Source of the DNA: JAMXLJ01 sp036558745
GTDB taxonomy: Bacteria > Actinomycetota > Acidimicrobiia > IMCC26256 > JAMXLJ01
Length of the DNA: 64,000 bases
Direction of reading: 5' to 3'
Assembly (NCBI GenBank): GCA_036558745.1
Contig: DATBEZ010000083.1
Span: 12,837 to 76,836, forward strand
In this document: positions 42,186 to 49,679 of the stretch, one piece after another
Numbering within the stretch: the stretch's first letter is position 1
Layout of the letters: each line of letters opens with the position of its first letter
Translations under genes and position numbers: made by a program
Notes under the pieces: model-generated
The model's input: only the letters and a program-made list of their open reading frames with translations
What the model was told of the DNA's origin: nothing
Database searches by the model: none

Positions 42186-42191
42186 TATCCT
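42186..42191 (+). promoter_or_regulatory. TANNNT -10 box, leaderless start
   Basis: TATCCT, six bases (CGACGT), then ATG at 42198. This is exactly the spacing expected when transcription begins at the A of the start codon. Confidence 0.55.
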
Positions 42192-42197
42192 CGACGT

Positions 42198-42920
42198 ATG
42201 GCGACGTCCGGGCCCGAGAGCGTGCGCGGCACTCCGGTGGGGCGGCGCGTCTTCCTCGGCCTGCTCGGCGTCGGCGCCGCGGGCATCCTCTGGGGCGCCA
42301 AGGCCGACGACTTCCTCGAGCGGACCCTCGGCAAGTTCATCAGCAAGGACGGCACCGGTCTGGCGTCGCTGCTGCCGATCGGTCGATTCCGGATCTACAC
42401 GGTCACCGGTGACCTGCCCAGCCGCAGCAAGGCCGCGTGGAAGCTCAAGGTGCACGGGCTGGTCGACCAGCCCTACGTGCTCACCTACGGACAGCTGCGC
42501 GCCATGCCGCCGCTGCACCTCACGAAGGACTTCCAGTGCGTGACCGGCTGGCGCGTCCACAACGTCGCCTGGACGGGCGTGCGGCTCTCCGACCTGCTCG
42601 ACCGCGCCGGCGTGCAGCCCCAGGCCCGCGCGCTGCGACTCACGAGCTTCGACGGCGAGTACAGCGAGAGCCTCACGCTCGCGCAGGCCCGTCGCGACGA
42701 CGTGATGGTCGCGTACCAGCTCGACGGCAGCGACCTCTCCACCGAGCACGGCGGGCCCGTCCGTCTGTACGTCGCGCCGATGTACGGCTACAAGTCGCTC
42801 AAGTGGCTCGACACGATCGAGCTCGTCGACCGTGTGGAGCCGGGCTACTGGGAGCAGCAGGGCTACGACGTCGACGGATGGGTCGGGAAGTCGAACGGCC
42901 GTGACGACCAGCCGACCTGA
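42198..42920 (+). CDS. Tat-exported molybdopterin oxidoreductase (sulfite oxidase / MsrP-like)
   Basis: A 240-residue periplasmic-type protein. The twin-arginine signal GRRVFLGLLGVGAAG lies near residues 15-30. The sulfite oxidase Mo-binding domain follows, with the Mo-ligating Cys114 in DFQCVTGWRVHNVAWTGV, LRLTSFDGEYSESL, and GPVRLYVAPMYGYKSLKWLD. It is short and lacks the dimerisation domain, resembling MsrP/YedY catalytic subunits. The next gene encodes a b-type cytochrome that probably feeds it electrons. Physiological substrate (methionine sulfoxide or another S/N-oxide) unknown. Confidence 0.9.
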   Translation: MATSGPESVRGTPVGRRVFLGLLGVGAAGILWGAKADDFLERTLGKFISKDGTGLASLLPIGRFRIYTVTGDLPSRSKAAWKLKVHGLVDQPYVLTYGQLRAMPPLHLTKDFQCVTGWRVHNVAWTGVRLSDLLDRAGVQPQARALRLTSFDGEYSESLTLAQARRDDVMVAYQLDGSDLSTEHGGPVRLYVAPMYGYKSLKWLDTIELVDRVEPGYWEQQGYDVDGWVGKSNGRDDQPT

Positions 42921-43641
42921 GACGCGCCCGTCCCGGGGATCGATCCGGGCGCGCGTCGACGCCGAACGGGTCCCGCGCTTCGACCGCGTCGAGCGCGTCG
43001 TGCACTGGTGCAACGCGACGCTCTTCGGCGTGCTGCTCCTCACCGGTGCCGCGCTCTACGCCGGGCCGGTCTCCACGCTCGTCGGCCGGCGCGAGCTCGT
43101 ACGGATGGTGCACGTGTACTCGGGCCTCGCGCTGCCCATACCGCTGGTCGTCGCGCTGTGCCTGCGCGCGGGCCGGCAGCTGCGCGCCGATGTCGGCCGG
43201 TTGAGCCGCTGGATCCCCGACGACTTCCGTTGGATGCGCACACGCGGTCGCGACAGCGGTGTCCGGCTCGGGAAGTTCAACCCGGGACAGAAGCTCAACG
43301 CGACGTTCGTCGGCGCGTCGATCCTCGTGATGCTCGCGACCGGTTCGATCATGCACTGGTTCGGACACTTCCCGGACGCGTGGCGCACCGGCGCGACGTT
43401 CGTGCACGACTGGTTCGCGATCGGCCTGTTCTTCGTCATCGCCGGGCACATCCTGCTCGCGTTCGCGGACCGTGACGCGCTCGACGGCATGGTGCGGGGC
43501 ACCGTGACGCGCGGCTGGGCCCGGAGCAAGCGGCCACGCTGGTACTCGGAGATCCGGGCCGAGGAGCGCGCGGTCGAACGCGGGACGGCCGCTGGCGACG
43601 GCCCCGGAACCCTTGCCGGAGCGGCACGCGGCGATCGCTAG
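42901..43641 (+). CDS. Membrane b-type cytochrome, partner of the molybdoenzyme
   Basis: A 246-residue protein of the cytochrome b561/formate-dehydrogenase-gamma-like fold with about four transmembrane helices. Potential haem ligands are in VERVVHWCNATLFGVLLLTG, LVRMVHVYSGLALPIPLVVA, GSIMHWFGHFPDAWRTGATF and VHDWFAIGLFFVIAGHILLA. The GTG start at 42901 overlaps the molybdoenzyme end by 20 bases, so the two are co-translated. Likely quinol-to-periplasm electron donor (MsrQ role by a different fold). The C-terminal tail is Arg/Gly-rich. Confidence 0.85.
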   Translation: MTTSRPETRPSRGSIRARVDAERVPRFDRVERVVHWCNATLFGVLLLTGAALYAGPVSTLVGRRELVRMVHVYSGLALPIPLVVALCLRAGRQLRADVGRLSRWIPDDFRWMRTRGRDSGVRLGKFNPGQKLNATFVGASILVMLATGSIMHWFGHFPDAWRTGATFVHDWFAIGLFFVIAGHILLAFADRDALDGMVRGTVTRGWARSKRPRWYSEIRAEERAVERGTAAGDGPGTLAGAARGDR

Positions 43642-43644
43642 TCT
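43639..43644 (+). promoter_or_regulatory. TANNNT -10 box, leaderless serC start
   Basis: TAGTCT, seven bases (CGACGGC), then ATG at 43652. It overlaps the stop codon of the preceding cytochrome gene. Confidence 0.45.
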
Positions 43645-43651
43645 CGACGGC

Positions 43652-44794
43652 ATGGCTCCCGCTCCCCCCGATGCCGGTGACGTGCGCATCCCGACCGAGC
43701 TGCTCCCCGGCGACGGCCGGTTCTGCTCGGGTCCGTCGAAGGTCCGCCAGGAGGCGGTGGACGCGCTCGCCGCGGCCGCGCCGACCTACCTGGGCACGAG
43801 TCACCGCCGGCCCGGCGTCCGTTCGGTCGTCGGCCGTGTCCGCGAGGGCATCACGCAGCTGCTGTCCCTGCCGGACGGGTACGAGGTGCTGGCCGGTGTG
43901 GGCGGGTCGACGATCTTCTGGGACGCGGCGTCGTTCGGGCTCGTCGAGACGCGCAGCCAGCACCTCGTCTTCGGTGAGTTCTCCTCGAAGTTCGCGAAGG
44001 TGACCGCCGCGGCGCCGCATCTCGACGACCCCGAGGTCGTGGAGTCGGCGCCCGGGACGCACCCGGAGGCGCACCGGAGCGACGTCGACGTCTACGCGCT
44101 CACGCACAACGAGACGTCGACCGGTGTGATGATGGAGATCCGTCGCCCCGACGGTGCCGATGGCCTCGTCGTCGTCGACGCGACCTCGGGTGCCGGCGGT
44201 CTGCGCGTCGACCCGGCCCAGTTCGACGTGTACTACTTCGCGCCGCAGAAGTGCTTCGCGAGCGACGGCGGCCTGTGGCTCGCGGCGTGCTCGCCCGCGG
44301 CGATCGAGCGGATCGAGCGCATCGGGAAGAGCGGGCGCTGGGTCCCGGCGTCGCTCAGCCTGACCACCGCGCTCGAGAACTCGCGCCTGGACCAGACCTA
44401 CAACACACCCGCGCTGGCCACGCTGTTCCTGCTCGGCCAGCAGTTGGACTGGATGCTCGGCAACGGCGGCCTCGAGTGGACCGCGTCGCGCTGCGACCGC
44501 TCGTCCGAGATCCTCTACGCCTGGGCCGAGTCGCACGCGCTGGCGATGCCGTTCGTGGCCAAGCCCGACGAGCGCAGCCGGGTGACGGTCACCGTCGACT
44601 TCCGCGAGCCGGTCGACGCGGCGGCGCTGGCGAAGGCGTTGCGGGCCAACGGCATCCTGGACACGGAGCCGTACCGCAAGCTCGGGCGCAACCAGCTTCG
44701 GATCGCGACGTTCCCCGCGGTGGAGCCCGACGACGTCGCCGCGCTGACCCGCTGCGTCGACTACGCGATCGACGCGTTCGGCTGGTCGTCGTAG
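43652..44794 (+). CDS. serC: Phosphoserine aminotransferase
   Basis: A 380-residue PLP fold-type I enzyme (3-phosphohydroxypyruvate to phosphoserine; serine, and possibly pyridoxal biosynthesis). It shows RFCSGPSKVRQEAVDALAAA, LGTSHRRPGVRSVVGRVREG, ALTHNETSTGVMMEI, VVVDATSGAGGLRVD and the PLP-lysine segment VYYFAPQKCFASDGG. It is the actinobacterial-type SerC. The 3' end overlaps a small minus-strand gene by 34 bases. Confidence 0.94.
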   Translation: MAPAPPDAGDVRIPTELLPGDGRFCSGPSKVRQEAVDALAAAAPTYLGTSHRRPGVRSVVGRVREGITQLLSLPDGYEVLAGVGGSTIFWDAASFGLVETRSQHLVFGEFSSKFAKVTAAAPHLDDPEVVESAPGTHPEAHRSDVDVYALTHNETSTGVMMEIRRPDGADGLVVVDATSGAGGLRVDPAQFDVYYFAPQKCFASDGGLWLAACSPAAIERIERIGKSGRWVPASLSLTTALENSRLDQTYNTPALATLFLLGQQLDWMLGNGGLEWTASRCDRSSEILYAWAESHALAMPFVAKPDERSRVTVTVDFREPVDAAALAKALRANGILDTEPYRKLGRNQLRIATFPAVEPDDVAALTRCVDYAIDAFGWSS

Positions 44795-45018
44795 AGCGGA
44801 GCGGAACGCCCGGCGGCGCGGCGGGTGCGGGCGAGCAGCACCTCGACGTGCCAGCGGTCGAGCTCCTCGGCGTAGGGCCGGAGGTGGGTCGGCAGGCTCG
44901 TGTCCCCCACCGCGCCCATGGCTCCCTCCGCTCCCGCTCCGGAGGGCTGCGCCCGGCGGAGCTCCCGCTCCGTCCGCACGCTGCTCATGACGTCCGGTCG
45001 ATCCCTGGTCAGGTCCAT
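44761..45018 (-). CDS. Hypothetical small protein
   Basis: An 85-residue protein, MDLTRDRPDVMSSVRTEREL onward, containing the helical and protein-like segment LRPYAEELDRWHVEVLLART. GAGGGGGAG (complement of 45024-45032) sits six bases before the ATG, a strong site, which is the main reason to believe it. It overlaps the serC 3' end on the opposite strand by 34 bases and is divergent from the Trx-UGSC operon. No family recognised. Confidence 0.5.
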   Translation of the reverse strand: MDLTRDRPDVMSSVRTERELRRAQPSGAGAEGAMGAVGDTSLPTHLRPYAEELDRWHVEVLLARTRRAAGRSAPLYDDQPNASIA

Positions 45019-45150
45019 GATCGACTCCCCCTCGTGCTCCCAAGAGCGATGCTCCGCACCTGATCGGCACGCGGCCCGGGGCACGGAAGGGTTTTCGCGA
45101 GGACTTTCGTCGCAAGCTCGTTCATGTTCGACCCAGTGGCCGCCCGTGCG

Positions 45151-45180
45151 TTGACGGTTACACGGGCGCGGAGCCATCCT
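45151..45180 (+). promoter_or_regulatory. Promoter of the Trx-UGSC operon
   Basis: TTGACG (45151-45156), an 18-base spacer, CATCCT (45175-45180), six bases and then GTG at 45187. The -35 is near consensus. The spacing predicts a leaderless transcript starting at the GTG. Confidence 0.55.
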
Positions 45181-45186
45181 CGGCGG

Positions 45187-46620
45187 GTGACCGACCTCCC
45201 GGACGGCCTGATCGCGGTGGTCAAGCGGGACTGCCCGACGTGCAACCTCGTTGCGCCGGTGCTGGCCGACCTGGCGTCGGGCGACACCAAGCTGACCGTC
45301 TACTCGCAGGACGACCCGTCGTTCCCCGAGGGCGTCACCGTGCACGACGACCGCGATCTCGAGATGTCGTTCGCGCTCGACCTCGACACGGTGCCCACCT
45401 TGCTGCGGGTCGCCGAGGGCACGGAGGTGGCCCGCACCGTCGGCTGGAGTCGTGACGCGTGGCGCGGGCTCACGGGTCGCACGGATCTCGGCGAAGGCCT
45501 GCCGGAGCACCGGCCCGGCTGCGGCTCGCGGACCCAGGACCCAGCCATCGCCGAAGCGCACGCGATCGCGGCGCTGCTCCCCGCGCTCCGAGCCCGCCGC
45601 ATCGGCCTGGGTGGCGAGGAGGACGACGTCGACGCGTGCTTCGCCCGCGGCTGGACCGACGGCCTGCCCGTGGTGCCGCCCACACCCGAGCGCGTGGCAC
45701 GCATGCTCACGGGCACGACACGACGACCCGACGAGATCGTCGCGGTCGTGCCGCCCGATCTCGTCGAGTGCACGGTCGAGAAGGTCGCGATCAACGCGGT
45801 GATGGCCGGCTGCTCGCCCGAGGTGCTGCCGATCGTGCTCACCGCGGTGGAAGCCGCGTGCACGGACGAGTTCAACATCCACGGGCTGCTCGCGACGACG
45901 TGGTTCTCGGGGCCGCTCGTGATCGTGAACGGACCGATCGCCCGTGCGGTCGGGATGAACTCCGGCGTGAACGCGATGGGCCAGGGCAACCGGGCCAACG
46001 CGACGATCGGGCGCGCGCTGCAGCTCGTGATCCGCAACGTCGGCGGTGGACGACCCGGTGAGATCGACCGGGCGACGCTGGGCCAGCCGGGCAAATACAC
46101 CTTCTGCTTCGCCGAGAACGAGAGCGCGTCGCCGTGGGAGCCGTTGCACGTCGAGCGTGGGTTCGACCGGACCGCGTCGACGGTGACGTTGTTCGCGGCC
46201 GAGGGACCGCGGGGCATCATCGACCAGCTCTCGCGCACGCCCGAGTCGCTCGCCCGTTCGTTCGCCTGGTGCCTCCGCACCACGACGCATCCGAAGCTCC
46301 CGATCGCGTTCGACGCGATGTTGGTCGTGTCACCCGAGCACGGTCGGGTGTTCCGCGAGGCCGGTTGGAGCAAGGCCCGCCTGCACCAGGAGCTGCGCGA
46401 CCTTCTCCAGCTCGACGGTCACGAGATCGTGCGGGGCGCGGGTGGAATCGCGGAGGGTGCGCCGGAGGCGTTCGCCGAGACGACGCTGCCGAAGTTCCGC
46501 GACGGCGGGCTGCTCATCGTGCACGCGGGCGGCGGCGCGGGGCTGTTCTCGGCGATCATCGGTGGATGGGCGAGCGGCGCCGCAGGGAGCGAGACCGTGA
46601 CCCGGGAGGTGCGACCGTGA
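45187..46620 (+). CDS. Thioredoxin-fold protein with large unassigned domain, UGSC operon
   Basis: A 477-residue protein. Residues 1 to about 105 look like a thioredoxin/glutaredoxin fold: strand LIAVVKRDCPTCNLVAPVLA with a Cys16-Pro-Thr-Cys19 site and the cis-Pro-like TVPTLLRVAEGTEV. A linker follows with PGCGSRTQDP (Cys112). The rest (about 130-477) is an unassigned domain with ARGWTDGLPVVPPTPERVAR, VAINAVMAGCSPEVLPIVLT, EFNIHGLLATTWFSGPLVIV, GMNSGVNAMGQGNRANATIG and a Gly-rich end. The start at GTG 45187 fits the promoter spacing. It overlaps the UGSC gene (GTGA), so the partners are made together; a redox shuttle to the UGSC protein is inferred. Confidence 0.85.
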   Translation: MTDLPDGLIAVVKRDCPTCNLVAPVLADLASGDTKLTVYSQDDPSFPEGVTVHDDRDLEMSFALDLDTVPTLLRVAEGTEVARTVGWSRDAWRGLTGRTDLGEGLPEHRPGCGSRTQDPAIAEAHAIAALLPALRARRIGLGGEEDDVDACFARGWTDGLPVVPPTPERVARMLTGTTRRPDEIVAVVPPDLVECTVEKVAINAVMAGCSPEVLPIVLTAVEAACTDEFNIHGLLATTWFSGPLVIVNGPIARAVGMNSGVNAMGQGNRANATIGRALQLVIRNVGGGRPGEIDRATLGQPGKYTFCFAENESASPWEPLHVERGFDRTASTVTLFAAEGPRGIIDQLSRTPESLARSFAWCLRTTTHPKLPIAFDAMLVVSPEHGRVFREAGWSKARLHQELRDLLQLDGHEIVRGAGGIAEGAPEAFAETTLPKFRDGGLLIVHAGGGAGLFSAIIGGWASGAAGSETVTREVRP

Positions 46621-47174
46621 AGACGTCGGTGGACATGACCACGGCCGAGGAGGCCGCCGGACGGGTGCTGCTCGACCCGACCGGCGAGCTCGCGGGCACG
46701 CAGCGGTCGCGGGCGCCGCGACCGGCGTCCCTCGAGGGGAAGGTGGTGGGCCTGCTCGACATCCGCAAGGCGCGAGGTGACGTGTTCCTGAACCGCGTCG
46801 AGCAACGCCTCACGGAGCGGGGGCTCACGGTCAAGCGGTACGCGAAGCCGACGTTCACCAAGCCGGCTCCGGTCGACCTCCGTCACGAGATCGCCACACA
46901 GTGTGACGTGGTGATCGAGGCACTGGCCGACTGAGGCTCGTGCACGTCGTGCAGTGTGCACGACATCACCGATCTCGACGGTCGGGGCGTCCCCGGCGTG
47001 ATGATCGCGTCGACCGAGTTCGTCGACGCGGCGACCGCGCAGGCCGAGGCGCTCGGCTCCGACCCCGCGCGCGTCTTCGTTCCCCACCCGATCCAGGACC
47101 GGACCGACGACGAGGTCGTCGCGCTGGCAGACGGCGCGCTCGAGGAGATCCTGCGTAACCTCACGGGGGGATAG
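46617..47174 (+). CDS. UGSC-family selenoprotein (in-frame UGA read as selenocysteine)
   Basis: The frame opens at GTG 46617 (VKTSVDMTTAEEAAGRVLLD), stops at TGA 46932-46934, and continues in the same frame to TAG at 47174. Reading UGA as selenocysteine gives 185 residues with ALAD-U-GSCTSCSVHDITDL: Sec106, Cys109, Cys112. The U-G-S-C motif is the signature of a known (seleno)protein family of unknown reaction. The upstream half has KVVGLLDIRKARGDVFLNRV and CDVVIEALAD; the downstream half has GVMIASTEFVDAATAQAEAL and VPHPIQDRTDDEVVALADGA. A SECIS-like hairpin follows the UGA directly. Selenium-loading genes are not in this window. If UGA were a stop, the product would lose its entire second half. 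Confidence 0.88.
46938..46964 (+). promoter_or_regulatory. SECIS-like stem-loop after the UGA
   Basis: GTCGTGCA (46946-46953) pairs with TGCACGAC (46957-46964), an 8-bp stem with loop GUG whose first G is 20 bases after the UGA. A competing 8-bp stem, TCGTGCAC with GTGCACGA (46938-46945 with 46956-46963), has a ten-base loop. Bacterial SECIS elements are stem-loops inside the coding region with a G-U loop about 16-22 bases past the UGA. Confidence 0.7.
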
Positions 47175-47196
47175 CCGAGAGGGAGGCGGGGCGAGG

Positions 47197-47907
47197 ATGC
47201 TGTTCGTGCACGAGGTCCACCGGGTCGTGGGAGCGCGCGAGGAGGAGTTCGAGGCGGCGTACCGCGACGGGTGGCTGCCCACCCTCGCCAAGGACGACGA
47301 CGCCCGCCTGCTCTACTTCCTGCACCATGCTCACGGCAGCGGGCGCGCCTACGTCGCGGTGACGATCACCGCCGTTCGCGACGGCGCGGCATACGAGCGT
47401 CTCATCGGACGGGTACAGACCGGCGACCTGCGCGAGTGGGCGGCGGACGTCGACCGGTCGCGCCACGCGGTCACGGGAAAGCTGCTCGTCGGCGTGCCCT
47501 GGTCGCCCATGGGCAAGCTCGACCTCGCATCCGTCCCGACCGACGGCGTGGAGCACGACCTCAGCATCTTCATGGAGGACACGGCCTGGCCCCACGAGGC
47601 GATGCTCGACCAGTACCTCGAAGCCGCGCACGACCACTACGCGCCGAGCCTCGTCGAGGGTCGTCACGGTGGACGGGCCCTGCTCGACCTGCAGGCGGTG
47701 TTCCAGACCGCGTTCGGCAGCGGCCCACGGCGTGAGGTCGTGCTCTGGCAGAAGATCCTCGACCAGCAGCGCATCACCCCGCTGCTCACGACCGAGATCC
47801 CCTTCGAGCACCGCGCGCCCGGGACGTGGATGCACGACGCGCTGCGCGTCCGCGACGACTGGGAGAGCCGGCTCTTGCGCACGACCCGCTGGTCGCCGCT
47901 GTACTGA
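47197..47907 (+). CDS. NIPSNAP-like dimeric alpha/beta-barrel protein
   Basis: A 236-residue protein with two ferredoxin-like halves (LFVHEVHRVVGAREEEFEAA, VVLWQKILDQQRITPLLTTE), the pattern of NIPSNAP/dimeric alpha-beta barrel proteins. Trp and His residues are plentiful (GTWMHDALRVRDDWESR). No catalytic motif is recognised. It lies 22 bases after the UGSC gene in the same direction and is probably co-transcribed. Shine-Dalgarno-like GGAGG lies about ten bases before the ATG. Confidence 0.75.
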   Translation: MLFVHEVHRVVGAREEEFEAAYRDGWLPTLAKDDDARLLYFLHHAHGSGRAYVAVTITAVRDGAAYERLIGRVQTGDLREWAADVDRSRHAVTGKLLVGVPWSPMGKLDLASVPTDGVEHDLSIFMEDTAWPHEAMLDQYLEAAHDHYAPSLVEGRHGGRALLDLQAVFQTAFGSGPRREVVLWQKILDQQRITPLLTTEIPFEHRAPGTWMHDALRVRDDWESRLLRTTRWSPLY

Positions 47908-47936
47908 GCTCCGCCGTCACGCCGCGCGCGCCCCCA

Positions 47937-48710
47937 GTGCCCGAACTTCCCACCGTCGTCTTCCTCCACGGCCAGCCGGGCACGTCGGTCGACTCGCTGC
48001 GGCTCCGGCGCGCGCTGCCCCCGTCGCTCTGCGTCGTCGCGCCCGACCGCCCCGGGTACGGGACCAACCCCGCCGAGGCCACCGGCTTCTTCGGCAACGC
48101 CGACTTCGCGCTCCGGCTCCTGGACGACCTGGGCGTCGAGTCCGCGACGTTCGTCGGTCACAGCTGGGGTGGCGGCATCGCGCTGCGGATCGCGCAGCAG
48201 CATCCCGAACGCGTCGACGCGTTGGTGCTCGCGGCATCGGTCGGGCCGGGGTGTCTCAACTGGGTCGATCGTGTGCTCGCCGCGCCCGTGCTCGGTGAGC
48301 TGCTGACCGCGCCGTCGTTCGTGCTCGGCGCGCCGCTCGCGCGTCCGCGATTCCGCCGCCTGGTCGGGCTCGACGCTGTCGACGCCGAAGAGCGGGCGCG
48401 GGCGGCGCGCTCGTTGCAGGCGGGCGCGGCGCGCTCAACGTGGCGCACCTTCCTCGTCGAGCAGCGCGCGCTCTACAGCGAGCTGCCCGCGATCGAGGTC
48501 GCGCTCGCGACCGTCACGGCGCCGACGACTGTGGTCGCCGGGTCCCGCGACCACTTCGTGCCGACGAGCACGGCGCGCGCGCTGGCCCGAGGGATTCCCG
48601 GCGCGCACCTGGAGCTCATCGAAGGCGTCGGTCACGTGCTCCAGCTGCGCGCGCCCGCCGCGTTGGCGCGCGTCGTGATCGACACCGTCGCCCGGGCCCG
48701 CACCCCCTGA
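47937..48710 (+). CDS. Alpha/beta hydrolase
   Basis: A 257-residue alpha/beta-fold hydrolase. Oxyanion motif VVFLHGQPGTSVDSLRLRRA, nucleophile elbow TFVGHSWGGGIALRIA (Ser), acid in VVAGSRDHFVPTSTARA, and base His in EGVGHVLQLRAP. GTG at 47937 (MPELPTVVF) was chosen; no other start lies between it and the previous gene. 29 bases after the NIPSNAP-like gene, last member of the probable UGSC operon. Substrate unknown. Confidence 0.85.
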   Translation: MPELPTVVFLHGQPGTSVDSLRLRRALPPSLCVVAPDRPGYGTNPAEATGFFGNADFALRLLDDLGVESATFVGHSWGGGIALRIAQQHPERVDALVLAASVGPGCLNWVDRVLAAPVLGELLTAPSFVLGAPLARPRFRRLVGLDAVDAEERARAARSLQAGAARSTWRTFLVEQRALYSELPAIEVALATVTAPTTVVAGSRDHFVPTSTARALARGIPGAHLELIEGVGHVLQLRAPAALARVVIDTVARARTP

Positions 48711-48724
48711 CCCACCAGCGTTCA

Positions 48725-48768
48725 GTTGGGACACGATCCGGCGCTCCAGCACCGGATCGTGTCCCAAC
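48725..48768. terminator. Perfect 17-bp hairpin terminator
   Basis: GTTGGGACACGATCCGG (48725-48741) pairs perfectly with 48752-48768 around a ten-base loop. It serves the convergent hydrolase and LLM oxidoreductase genes. There is no U-run. It shares GTTGGGAC with 26615-26657 and GACACGAT with 20158-20205. Confidence 0.75.
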
Positions 48769-48799
48769 CGCTCGATGGAGGGTGGCGCTCGCCGGACGC

Positions 48800-49633
48800 T
48801 CAGTCGGCGGCGAGCTCGGGCATGACGTGCTCGACGAAGTCGGCGACGCGCTCGCGGCCCTGGCCGGGCCAACCCACGATGAGGTACTCGAAGCCCGCGG
48901 CGCGGTACGCGTCCGCGTTGCGGCGCACGTCCGACCACGGTTCGGAGATCGACAACGAGCTCGCGCGCAGGATCGTCTTCGGGTCGCGTCCCTGCTCCTC
49001 GCAGAGCCGGTCGATGAGCATGCTCTTGCGGGTGAGCATGCCGGCGGGGCCGAAGCAGTGCCACGCGTCGGCGTAGCGGGCGACGAGCGGGAGCATGCGC
49101 TGCTCACCGCTCGCGCCGATCCAGATCGGTGGGTGCGGCTGCTGCACCGCGCGGGGCCGGTAGGTCGCGTTCTCCAGGCGGTAGTACCGACCGCTGAACG
49201 ACGCGCGGTCGCGCGTCATCAACGCGAGGATGACCTGGAGCGCCTCCTCGAGCCGGTCGATGCGCTCGCGCGTCGACGGGAAGTCCCACCCGAGCTCGCG
49301 GTGCTCGGCGTCGAACCATCCCGCGCCGAGGCCGAGCTCGACGCGACCGTGCGACACGTGGTCGACGGTGACGACCTCGGTCGCGAGCAGCTGCGGCGGC
49401 CGGTACGTGTTGCCGGTGACGAGCAGGCCGAGGCGTACGTGTGTCGTGATCGCCGCGAGCGCGGCGAGGGTCGTCCACCCCTCGAAGCACGCGCCCGGCC
49501 CGTCGCCGTACATGGCCTGGAAGTGATCGAACCCCCAGACCCCGTCGAAGCCCGCGTCGTCGGCGAGCCGCGCGCGTGACGCGAGCTCGTCCCATTCGAG
49601 CCGTTGCTGGGCGATGTCGAGTCCGATGCGCAC
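48800..49633 (-). CDS. LLM class F420-dependent oxidoreductase
   Basis: A 277-residue luciferase-like TIM-barrel oxidoreductase. It begins MRIGLDIAQQRLEWDELASR and shows GFDGVWGFDHFQAMYGDGPG, LGLLVTGNTYRPPQLLATEV, VTVDHVSHGRVELGLGAGWF and HPPIWIGASGEQRMLPLVAR. The TVDHVSxGRxxLGxGAGW pattern is typical of F420-dependent actinobacterial members. Substrate unknown. GTG start at 49633. Confidence 0.9.
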   Translation of the reverse strand: MRIGLDIAQQRLEWDELASRARLADDAGFDGVWGFDHFQAMYGDGPGACFEGWTTLAALAAITTHVRLGLLVTGNTYRPPQLLATEVVTVDHVSHGRVELGLGAGWFDAEHRELGWDFPSTRERIDRLEEALQVILALMTRDRASFSGRYYRLENATYRPRAVQQPHPPIWIGASGEQRMLPLVARYADAWHCFGPAGMLTRKSMLIDRLCEEQGRDPKTILRASSLSISEPWSDVRRNADAYRAAGFEYLIVGWPGQGRERVADFVEHVMPELAAD

Positions 49634-49679
49634 GCCGAGAGTCTGTCAGCCGCCGACGCGACGCGCTCGGACGCGAAGA

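Noticed and set aside
46956..47174. The sequence after the UGA as an independent 72-residue gene starting at GTG 46956
   Set aside because: It lies in the same frame as the upstream half, has no ribosome site, and its start falls inside the hairpin. Read-through as selenocysteine restores the known UGSC motif.
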